From NCBI GenBank assembly GCA_946885435.1, contig CAMPGL010000096.1, positions 1-8,124 of the forward strand: a DNA stretch of 8,124 nucleotides, given 5' to 3'. This stretch comes from an uncultured Brevundimonas sp. GTDB lineage: Bacteria; Pseudomonadota; Alphaproteobacteria; Caulobacterales; Caulobacteraceae. The notes under the pieces are model-generated. The model worked only from the letters and a program-made list of their open reading frames with translations. It did not search any database and was not told the origin of the DNA. Positions 1 to 6,130 of this stretch are shown here, piece by piece. The translations under genes and the position numbers were made by a program. The first letter of the stretch is position 1. Each line of letters begins with the position of its first letter.

Positions 1-98
1 TCACGGAACTCTCCTAGGCGCGGCCCGCCCGGCCTTCCGCACCCCGGAAGACGACCTGTTCGAACCCGTGCGCGGCCGCGCCTAGGAGAGTTCCGTGA
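1..98. repeat. 25-bp perfect inverted repeat around a gene junction
   Basis: Bases 1-25 are the exact reverse complement of 74-98, leaving a 48-nt loop. The right arm contains the AGGAG ribosome binding site (84-88) and the GTG start (95-97) of the MotE-like gene, so in the plus-strand transcript a stem would bury both. The left arm lies in the reading frame of the upstream gene. The arm starts at the very first base of the window, so it may extend further. If the window begins at a contig end, a fold-back assembly artefact is an equally good explanation. The repeat itself is seen directly; its meaning is open. Confidence 0.85.
2..85 (+). CDS. C-terminal fragment of upstream gene (unidentified)
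   Basis: An open frame enters from the left edge and ends at TAG (83-85), 9 nt before the GTG of the next gene, and that stop overlaps the next gene's AGGAG. From about codon 9 the translation reads RPAFRTPEDDLFEPVRGRA, with almost every third base G or C, as expected for coding DNA here. The first five codons (HGTLL) use GGA, ACT and CTA, which are atypical for this genome and fall in the left arm of the inverted repeat. The arrangement suggests an operon with the MotE-like gene, so a flagellar or motility gene is possible, but the fragment is too short to identify. Confidence 0.4.
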   Translation, partial: HGTLLGAARPAFRTPEDDLFEPVRGRA

Positions 99-958
99 GC
101 CGTATTCCTCGTATCCTGCCGCTGGTGGCCGTGGCGCTGGCGGGCGTGGCGGCGGTCCGGCTCATCGGCGCCGGGCCCGACCTGTTCCAGGGCGCCCGCG
201 CCTGGGCCGAGGAGGCCTCTGAAGCCGCCGCTGAAACGGGCGGGGAGGGCGGCGGTCAGTCGGGTCGCACGCCGCCGCCGGCCGCCTGCGCGGTCTCCGT
301 CGAGGAACTGGCCGAACAGGCCGGCCTGTCGCCCGCCGAGCTGCGCATCCTGCAGAACCTGTCCGAGCGGCGGGGCCAGCTCGACGCCCGCGACGTCGAC
401 TTCGAGACCCAGCTGCCGCTGCTCATCGCCGCCGAGGCCAAGGCGGACGAACGCATCGCCGAACTGACCGCGTTGCGCACCGAGATCCAGGGCCTGCTCG
501 GCCAGGTCTCCGAGCGCGAGCAGGAAGAGGTGAACCGCCTGGTCGCCGTCTATCAGGCCATGCGCCCGCGCGACGCCGCGCCGGTGTTCAGCCGCCTGCC
601 CGACGCGGTGCGCCTACCGGTCGCCGCCGCCATGCGTCCGCGCGCGCTCGCCGCCATCATGGCCGAGATGGACCCCGAGGCCGCCCGCACCCTGACAGAA
701 CGTCTGGCCCGGCGCTTCGACGCCCAGGCGCTGGCGGATCGCGCCGCGCCGGAGCCCGATGAGCCAGCGGCCGAGCCCCCGCCGCCGCCGACGCAGCCGC
801 GCCCGCGCGCCACCGAGACCGCCGCACCTCCGCCGCGTCCACGTCCCCCGGCCAAGCGCACCCAGTCGCCGCCGCCGCGCCCGGAGACGCCGGCCGAACA
901 GCCGACGCCGACCCCGCCGGCCACCCAGCCCGAACAGCCGCGCGTCTCGGTCGAGTAG
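95..958 (+). CDS. MotE-like protein (MgtE_N-type domain), membrane-anchored, proline-rich tail
   Basis: The 287-residue protein starts at GTG, supported by AGGAG six bases upstream. Residues about 7-25 form a hydrophobic N-terminal anchor or uncleaved signal, which should place the rest in the periplasm. A low-complexity Ala/Glu/Gly linker follows to about 62. Residues about 67-147 are charged and helical with coiled-coil character. Residues about 148-208 resemble the MgtE N-terminal-like domain of MotE (VYQAMRPRDAAPVF, then LAAIMAEMDPEAARTLTERL). In rhizobia MotE is a periplasmic chaperone for the flagellar motor protein MotC, and related proteins occur beside flagellar genes in other alphaproteobacteria. 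Residues 209-287 are a Pro/Arg/Thr-rich tail, probably disordered. The stop lies 8 bases from the convergent peptidase gene. The family call is fairly firm; a flagellar role is inferred. Confidence 0.75.
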   Translation: MSRIPRILPLVAVALAGVAAVRLIGAGPDLFQGARAWAEEASEAAAETGGEGGGQSGRTPPPAACAVSVEELAEQAGLSPAELRILQNLSERRGQLDARDVDFETQLPLLIAAEAKADERIAELTALRTEIQGLLGQVSEREQEEVNRLVAVYQAMRPRDAAPVFSRLPDAVRLPVAAAMRPRALAAIMAEMDPEAARTLTERLARRFDAQALADRAAPEPDEPAAEPPPPPTQPRPRATETAAPPPRPRPPAKRTQSPPPRPETPAEQPTPTPPATQPEQPRVSVE

Positions 959-966
959 GGGAGGGG

Positions 967-3033
967 CTAGCGGCCCTCCAGCTCGTCGGCGAGCCAGTCC
1001 ATGTCGTAGACCTCGCGCAGGGCCAGGGTGACCATCTCGGCCGAGACGGCCACGGCGCGGTTGACCTCGCCGTCGTAGCCGTAGGCGCCGCCCAGCGACT
1101 CCAGGTTGCCGTCGAAGACCGCGGCGATGACCTCACCTTCGGCGTTCAGCAGGGGCGAGCCCGAGTTGCCGCCGACGATGTCGTTGGTGGTGGCGACCGT
1201 ATAGACGACGTCCTCGGGCAGGCGGTCGCGGGCTGAGGCCAGGACCGGGGCGACGTTGAACGGCGGTGCGCCGGTGGCGCGCTCCCACAGGCCGGCGACG
1301 GTGGTGACCGCCGGGACCTCACGGCCGCTGGCCGACGTCCATCCCGCGACGCGGCCGTAGGACAGGCGCAGGCTGAAGGTCGCGTCCGGATAGGTGTCGG
1401 TCCCCAGCACCGCGAAGCGGGCGGCGGCGATGCGCTCTCCGGCCCGGTCGATCGGAGCCTCGACCTCGGTGCGCCACTCGGACCGCACGGCCCGGGCCAT
1501 GGGATCGGTGGCCAGCACGAACTGGATCAGCGGATCGTCCGAGGCCTCGATGGCGGCGCGGCCGCCCTCGAACAGGGCGGCGCGGACGGCCGGATCGCCC
1601 AGGGTCGTGCCCTCGATCAGGCGGGCACCCAGGCCTTCCGGGCTCTCGCGGCCGAGCATGGCCTGGACGTCGGCGTCGTCGGTGCCCAGCGCCTCGCGGG
1701 TCTTGGACAGCCAGAACTGGAGATAGAGGCTCTCCAGAGGCTCATCGATGTTGCGCGCCTGGGCCAGTGTGCGGCCGAGCGCCGCCAGCTGGGCGTCGGA
1801 ATAGCCGGCGAGGCGCTGGTCCTCGGGCCGGTCGCGCTCCAGCGCCGCGCGCACCAGGGCGCGGGCGTAGCTGTAGAGCGCCGAGCCCTGACCGGCCCCG
1901 CCCTCCAGCCAGTAGTACCGGTCGTACAGGCGCATGTAGTCCTCGTGCGCCGTCTCGATCTCGCCCCAGGGATCGCCCTGGACGTGACCGCCCGCGGCCG
2001 CCTGTTCGCGCAGGGAGGCCTCGGCCTCCTCCAGACCGGCGAAGAAGTGGCGGTCAGCCAGCGCCCGGTGCATGCCGGTGTAGCGCTTCAGGTTGTTCTC
2101 GATGGAGCGCAGGGCGTCGCGGGTCATGCGCGCGTTCTCCGGGCTCTCCTCGGCGAAGCGGATGACGCGGCCGCGCAGCTCGGCCAGACGGCGCAGCTCG
2201 GCCGGGATCTGCCAGTCGCGCTCGACGATCAGCTGGTCGACGGTCTTGAGCCGCGAGGTCGAGCCGGGGTTGCCGGCCACGAAGACCGGTTGGCCGGCCT
2301 CGATCCGCTCGGGGTTCCAGGTCAGGTGCTCCGGCGTCGAGGCCGGGGCGTCGTTCTCGTAGACGCGCAGGAAGGCGGCATCGAGCGCGAAGCGGGGGAA
2401 GTTGAAGTTGTCCGGGTCGCCGCCGAACACCACCGCCTGGTGCTCGGGCGCGAAGGCGAGGCGCACGTCGGAATAGCGGCGGAAGCGATAGAGCTTGTAC
2501 TGGCCGCCCCGGTAGAAGCTGATCACCTGGCATCGCAGGGTCTGGTCGGTCCCGCAGCCCTCGCGCTCGATTTCGCCCAGCGCGCGCGCGCGGGCGGCGG
2601 CGTAGGCCGCGCCCTCCAGACCTTCGGTGGCGTCGGCGAGGCGCTCGGTGACGTCGACGATCTCAAGCAGCACCTCGGCGACCTGGCCCGGGCAGCGCAG
2701 CTCTTCCTCGCGCGTGCGGGCGAAGACGCCCTGGCTGAGCAGGTCCTGGCCGGGCGCGGCGTTGGCCTGGACGCAGGAGCGGATGCAGTGCTGGTTGGTC
2801 AGGACCAAACCCTGTTCGGAGACCAGCGAGGCCGAGCATCCGGCCAGCCTGACCGCGCCGAGCCTCACCCGGTCGAGCCAGGCCTGGTCGACGTCCGTGC
2901 CGAGCGCGGCGTTGATGCGCGCCAGCGGCGCTTGGTCGAAGGTCCACATGCCCTCGTCGGCCTGGGCGGCCGCGGCGGGAAGCAGCAGGGACAGGGCGGA
3001 AGCCGAGGCGGCGGCGAGGGCAAGAAGGCGCAT
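967..3033 (-). CDS. S46 family serine dipeptidyl-peptidase (DPP7-like), downstream paralogue
   Basis: The product is 688 residues, the usual size for S46 (DPP7/DPP11) exopeptidases, which remove N-terminal dipeptides from oligopeptides in the Gram-negative periplasm. A signal peptide (1-25, cleavage after AQA) precedes EGMWTFD. The chymotrypsin-type triad is complete: His82 (LVLTNQHC), Asp218 (ALDAAFLR) and Ser624 (GGNSGSP). The segment between roughly 260 and 560 is the helical lid typical of the family. The P1-specificity residue, 18 after the catalytic Ser, is Gly642 (FDGN), as in DPP7 rather than the Arg of DPP11, so a non-acidic P1 preference is predicted. Two oddities are NQHC where the paralogue has NHHC, and DNF (209-210) where characterised enzymes have Asn-Trp. 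The start at 3033 is set by AGGAG five bases upstream; the frame stays open for 33 more codons, but that part is repeat DNA. It follows a close paralogue on the same strand. Confidence 0.93.
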   Translation of the reverse strand: MRLLALAAASASALSLLLPAAAAQADEGMWTFDQAPLARINAALGTDVDQAWLDRVRLGAVRLAGCSASLVSEQGLVLTNQHCIRSCVQANAAPGQDLLSQGVFARTREEELRCPGQVAEVLLEIVDVTERLADATEGLEGAAYAAARARALGEIEREGCGTDQTLRCQVISFYRGGQYKLYRFRRYSDVRLAFAPEHQAVVFGGDPDNFNFPRFALDAAFLRVYENDAPASTPEHLTWNPERIEAGQPVFVAGNPGSTSRLKTVDQLIVERDWQIPAELRRLAELRGRVIRFAEESPENARMTRDALRSIENNLKRYTGMHRALADRHFFAGLEEAEASLREQAAAGGHVQGDPWGEIETAHEDYMRLYDRYYWLEGGAGQGSALYSYARALVRAALERDRPEDQRLAGYSDAQLAALGRTLAQARNIDEPLESLYLQFWLSKTREALGTDDADVQAMLGRESPEGLGARLIEGTTLGDPAVRAALFEGGRAAIEASDDPLIQFVLATDPMARAVRSEWRTEVEAPIDRAGERIAAARFAVLGTDTYPDATFSLRLSYGRVAGWTSASGREVPAVTTVAGLWERATGAPPFNVAPVLASARDRLPEDVVYTVATTNDIVGGNSGSPLLNAEGEVIAAVFDGNLESLGGAYGYDGEVNRAVAVSAEMVTLALREVYDMDWLADELEGR

Positions 3034-3038
3034 GTTCA

Positions 3039-3043
3039 CTCCT
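3039..3043 (-). promoter_or_regulatory. Shine-Dalgarno AGGAG deciding the start of the downstream S46 gene
   Basis: On the minus strand AGGAG lies five bases before the ATG at 3033-3031, directly in front of a good signal peptide (MRLLALAAASASALSLLLPA). This decides against the longer open frame beginning at 3132, whose extra 33 residues are translated from the palindromic repeat and carry no secretion signal. Confidence 0.8.
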
Positions 3044-3046
3044 GTT

Positions 3047-3203
3047 CCTTCTCCCCTTGCGGGAGAAGGTGGCCCCGTAGGGGTCGGATGAGGGGTCGCA
3101 CCGGCCCCTCGGTTCGACGGAGCCGGTCGCACAGCCCGGCAGGACTGCGCGACCCCTCATCCGTCATGCTGCGCATGACACCTTCTCCCGCAAGGGGAGA
3201 AGG
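3047..3203. repeat. Intergenic palindromic element: two inverted copies of one repeat unit
   Basis: Unit A (3047-3099) and unit B (3149-3203, opposite orientation) share a perfect 25-bp outer arm (3047-3071 / 3179-3203) and a perfect 15-bp inner block (3085-3099 / 3149-3163, CGGATGAGGGGTCGC). Between these blocks each unit has a different short variable hairpin: CCCC-GTA-GGGG in A and GTCATG-CTGCG-CATGAC (read on the plus strand 3163-3179) in B. Each outer arm is itself a hairpin, CCTTCTCCC with GGGAGAAGG around a 5-base loop. About 48 bases (3100-3148) separate the units. The pattern of conserved ends with a variable stem matches the dispersed intergenic repeats I recall from Caulobacterales and related genomes. 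It fills nearly all of the gap between the two S46 genes, so it would lie in any shared mRNA. No transposase is visible; mobilisation in trans would be speculation. Confidence 0.9.
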
Positions 3204-3211
3204 GGCACGAG

Positions 3212-5284
3212 TTACTGACCCAGCTCTTCGAGCAGGGCGGTGCGGCCGTAGACGTTACGAAGCGCCTCGGTGACGGCGGCGGTCGAGACCACCACGGTGC
3301 GGTTCAGTTCGCCGTCATAGCCGAAGGCGCCGCCCAGCGAGTGGATGTTGCCGTCGAAGGCCGCGCCGATGACTTCGCCGCGGGCGTTGATCACGGGCGA
3401 GCCCGAGTTGCCGCCGATGATGTCGTTGGTCGTGACGTAGTTGTAGACGACGTCGCCATCGACGCGCTCCTGCGCTTCGGCCCATTGCGGGGCGAGGTTG
3501 AACGGAGCCGAGCCCGTCGCGCGGTCGAACAGGCCGCCGATGTAGGTGAAGGGCTCCACGTCCGTGCCGCGATAGGTCCAGCCGGCGACGCGGCCATAGG
3601 ACAGTCGCAGCGAGAAGGTGGCGTCCGGATAGGCCTCGGTGCCGAAGACGGCGAAACGGGCCGCGGCGATCCGCTCGGCCGCGCGGCTGACCGGGGCGGT
3701 CACGCGGGCGTTGTACTGACGGCCGGCCTCACGCGCGGTCTCGTTGTTGGCCAGCACGAACTGGATCAGCGGGTCCTGCGAGGCGCGGACGGCCTCGGCG
3801 CCGCCGCGCAGCAGGGCGAGGCGGGCTTCGGGATCGAGCAGGGTCGTGCCTTCGACCAGACGTTCGGCCAGGGCCTCGGGGCTTTCGCGACCGAGCAGCT
3901 GGCGCACCGCCGGATGGTCGACGGTCAGGTATTCGCGCGTCTTGGACAGCCAGAAGGAGAGGTAGAGCTCCTCCAGCGACGGCTCGATCGGGGTCGTCGT
4001 CGACAGGGCGCGTTCCAGCGGCGCCAGGTTGACCGGCGGAGCGCCCGGGGTCGGGGTCTCGCGCTCGAGCGCCGAGCGGACGATGGCGCGGGCCATGGCG
4101 TACAGGGTCGAGCCGCCGCCGGCCGCCTGCTCAAGCTGGCGATAGGGGAGGTACAGCTCGGCGTAGTCGTCCTGGGCGGCCTCGATCTCGGCCCAGGGGT
4201 CGCCGATGCGCGCCGACAGGTCGGCGTCAGCCGCCACGCGGGCGCGAAGGTCGGTTTCGGCTTCGCGGATCCGGCCCATGAAAGTGGAGTCATTCAGGGC
4301 CAGCTGCTGGCCATAGAAGGCCTTGAAGCTGTTCTCGACGCCGAACAGGGGATCGAGCGCGATGCGGGCGTTCTCCTCGGACTGCTCCGAAAAGGCGGTC
4401 AGCCGGCCGCGCAGTTCGGAGCGCTGCAGCTGGCTGATCGGAATGCCGATGTCGCGCTGGCTTTCCATCTGGGCGACGGTCATCAGGCGGTTGGTGGTGC
4501 CGGGGTTGCCGGCCACGAAGGTGGCGTCGCCTTCGGCGGGCGCCTCGGCGTTCCAGCGCAGGTAGGTCGGGGTCTCGACCGGAGCGCCGTTCGCGTAGAG
4601 ACGCAGGAAGGCGGCGTCGAGCGCATAGCGCGGGAAGTTGAAGTTATCCGGGTCACCGCCGAAGAAGGCCGCCTGGAACTCGGGCGCGAAGACGAGGCGC
4701 ACGTCCTCGAAACGCTGATAGCGATAGAGCTTGTATTCGCCGCCGCGATAGAAGCTGATCACCTGGCAGCGAAGCGTCGTGTCCTCGCCGCAGGTTTCGC
4801 GCTCGATCGTCGCAGCGGCCGTGTTGCGGGCGGTGACGAAGGCGTCGCCGTCCAGGCCCTCGCCGGCGGCGCGGATCTGGTCGGTGACGTCGGTGATCTC
4901 TTGCAGGATCTCGGCCTGCATGCCGGGGCACTGGCGCTCTTCCTCACGCGTCGCCGTCAGCCAGCCCGACTGGACGTAGTCGTTCTCCGCCGACGAGAGG
5001 TCCTGGACGCAGGACAGCACGCAGTGGTGGTTGGTGAGGACCAGCCCTTCGGGGCTGACCACCGAGGCCGAACAGCCGGTCGTCAGACGCACGGCCGCGC
5101 CGCGGATGTTGTCCAGCCAGGCCTGGTCGATGTTGGTCCCGAGTTCGCGGTTGACCCGCGCGATGGGGAAGTTGTCGAAGGTCCACATCCCCTCCTCGCG
5201 CGCGCTCGCGGGCGCGGCTATGGAGAGCATGGAGGCGACGAGCGCGACCGAAGCGGCCCCGGCGGTCAGGCGGCGAAAGATCAT
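3212..5284 (-). CDS. S46 family serine dipeptidyl-peptidase (DPP7-like), upstream paralogue
   Basis: The 690-residue product is a secreted S46 peptidase. The signal peptide runs to ASA at residue 28, followed by EEGMWTFD. The triad is His87 (LVLTNHHC), Asp223 (ALDAAFLR) and Ser627 (GGNSGSP), and the specificity position is Gly645 (FDGN), which is DPP7-like and predicts removal of dipeptides with non-acidic, probably hydrophobic, second residues. Cys71/Cys88 flank the His loop and could form the chymotrypsin-type disulfide; further cysteines at 92, 119, 165 and 173 have counterparts in the paralogue. As in the paralogue, DNF (213-215) replaces the Asn-Trp pair that contacts the substrate amino terminus in characterised enzymes. 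The ATG at 5284 has GGGAG ten bases upstream, a rather long spacing, and in-frame sequence above it lacks a signal peptide. It is first of two tandem paralogues; a promoter should lie in 5285-5404, but I see no convincing -35/-10 pair, only GGTCTAAC (5328-5321) as a weak -10-like match. Confidence 0.94.
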   Translation of the reverse strand: MIFRRLTAGAASVALVASMLSIAAPASAREEGMWTFDNFPIARVNRELGTNIDQAWLDNIRGAAVRLTTGCSASVVSPEGLVLTNHHCVLSCVQDLSSAENDYVQSGWLTATREEERQCPGMQAEILQEITDVTDQIRAAGEGLDGDAFVTARNTAAATIERETCGEDTTLRCQVISFYRGGEYKLYRYQRFEDVRLVFAPEFQAAFFGGDPDNFNFPRYALDAAFLRLYANGAPVETPTYLRWNAEAPAEGDATFVAGNPGTTNRLMTVAQMESQRDIGIPISQLQRSELRGRLTAFSEQSEENARIALDPLFGVENSFKAFYGQQLALNDSTFMGRIREAETDLRARVAADADLSARIGDPWAEIEAAQDDYAELYLPYRQLEQAAGGGSTLYAMARAIVRSALERETPTPGAPPVNLAPLERALSTTTPIEPSLEELYLSFWLSKTREYLTVDHPAVRQLLGRESPEALAERLVEGTTLLDPEARLALLRGGAEAVRASQDPLIQFVLANNETAREAGRQYNARVTAPVSRAAERIAAARFAVFGTEAYPDATFSLRLSYGRVAGWTYRGTDVEPFTYIGGLFDRATGSAPFNLAPQWAEAQERVDGDVVYNYVTTNDIIGGNSGSPVINARGEVIGAAFDGNIHSLGGAFGYDGELNRTVVVSTAAVTEALRNVYGRTALLEELGQ

Positions 5285-5364
5285 AGGTGTGCGGCTCCCA
5301 CGGCAACAGTTGGCCGCACGGTTAGACCATAGTTCCGCCCCTTGCGAGTCGGGAACGAAGGCGA

Positions 5365-5429
5365 GCCGGCAGGGGGCCGCCGGGACGCTGCCGGCCATTG
5401 CGCCTCAGCGCACCTCGCGGGCGCTGAGG
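5365..5429 (-). terminator. Two stem-loops at the 3' end of the ABC exporter operon
   Basis: A 9-bp perfect stem (5403-5411 with 5421-5429, CCTCAGCGC/GCGCTGAGG, 9-base loop) spans the permease stop codon. A second 8-bp stem (5365-5372 with 5388-5395, GCCGGCAG/CTGCCGGC, 15-base loop) follows just downstream on the minus strand. No clear U-run comes after either, only a mildly T-rich CTTCGTTCCC, so classical intrinsic termination is uncertain. They may equally slow 3' decay or separate exporter transcription from the S46 genes, which lie downstream on the same strand. Confidence 0.35.
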
Positions 5430-6130
5430 TGGGCCACGGCCGCGATGAGGGCGACAGCCCCCAGGCCTGCGCCGAGGCCGAGGGCCGTGTGGGCGCGCCA
5501 GGCCTCGGTGGCCAGCATGTTCACCGGCATCTGCCAGGGGAAGAAAACGCCGACCTTGGCGGCGGTGGCCACGACCGCGAAGAAGGTGCCGCCGATGCCG
5601 ATCGCGAGCGCCGGCACGAAGCTGGCGAAGCGCAGGGCGGTCCAGAACTGGATGGCGATCAGCAGGAGAGCGGCCAGAAACATGCGGCCCAGCAGGCCCA
5701 GGTGCTCGAACAGGACGAGGTCGCCCGTCGGCTCCAGCACCGGCTTGATCGCGGCGGCGGCGCGCACCGCGCCGTAGGTGACGACCAGGTTCAGCAGGCT
5801 CATCGCGGCGACGAGCCCAAGCACGCAGGCGGCCTTTGCGGCGTAGACGGTCCAGCGCGGGCGGGGCAGGGCGCGCAGATGGTCCCAGGCCCGGGGGCCG
5901 TGCTCCATGTGACCCACCAGGGCGGTCAGGGCGGTGACGCTCATGGGCAGCATGAAGAAAGCCCAGATGCCGGCCGAGCTTACCATCCACATCTCCCACG
6001 GCTGGGGGGCGCGACCCCGCAGCATGTTGAAGAAGATGAAGACGCCGATCAGGCAGGGCGCGGCCACGGCGAGCAGCAGGGCGAGCGAGCGGTTGAGCTT
6101 GCGGATTTCGACGATCAGGGCGGTGAGCAT
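5405..6130 (-). CDS. ABC-2 type permease of a BcrB/LanE-like exporter
   Basis: A 241-residue membrane protein with about six hydrophobic segments (near 15-36, 49-72, 95-117, 145-165, 170-190 and 216-236). Between segments 2 and 3 it has an E-H-...-W-x-x-L-x-x-L-P-R-x-x-W-x-x-Y-x-A-K stretch (76-99), typical of the cytoplasmic coupling region in permeases of bacitracin/lantibiotic immunity-type exporters. Its ATG overlaps the stop of the ATPase gene by one base (TGATG), with a strong GGAGG seven bases upstream, so the two are translationally coupled. Only one permease gene is present, so a homodimer with two ATPase subunits is the likely complex. The cargo cannot be told from sequence; a hydrophobic peptide, a drug or a lipid are all possible. 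Confidence 0.85.
   Translation of the reverse strand: MLTALIVEIRKLNRSLALLLAVAAPCLIGVFIFFNMLRGRAPQPWEMWMVSSAGIWAFFMLPMSVTALTALVGHMEHGPRAWDHLRALPRPRWTVYAAKAACVLGLVAAMSLLNLVVTYGAVRAAAAIKPVLEPTGDLVLFEHLGLLGRMFLAALLLIAIQFWTALRFASFVPALAIGIGGTFFAVVATAAKVGVFFPWQMPVNMLATEAWRAHTALGLGAGLGAVALIAAVAHLSAREVR

Noticed and set aside
3047..3070. CCTTCTCCC/GGGAGAAGG hairpin as a simple intrinsic terminator
   Set aside because: No U-run follows on either strand, and the same hairpin recurs within a larger repeat, so it is better described as part of that element.
3047..3203. CRISPR-like or insertion-sequence interpretation of the intergenic repeat
   Set aside because: There are only two units, in inverted rather than direct orientation, with no spacers of regular length and no transposase or target-site duplication that I can see.
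1945..3273. 442-codon plus-strand open frame
   Set aside because: It is antisense to the downstream S46 gene and runs through the intergenic repeat into the next gene. Composition is that of a shadow frame, with no start signal.
5321..5328. GGTCTAAC as the -10 of the upstream S46 gene
   Set aside because: It matches six of eight consensus positions, but no TTGACG-like element occurs at a suitable distance, so it was not listed as a promoter.
3341..5332. 663-codon open frame on the plus strand opposite the upstream S46 gene
   Set aside because: It is an antisense shadow created by high GC content and biased third positions. The minus strand has a signal peptide, complete catalytic motifs and family length; the plus translation is repetitive Gly/Arg/Ala/Val with no recognisable domain.
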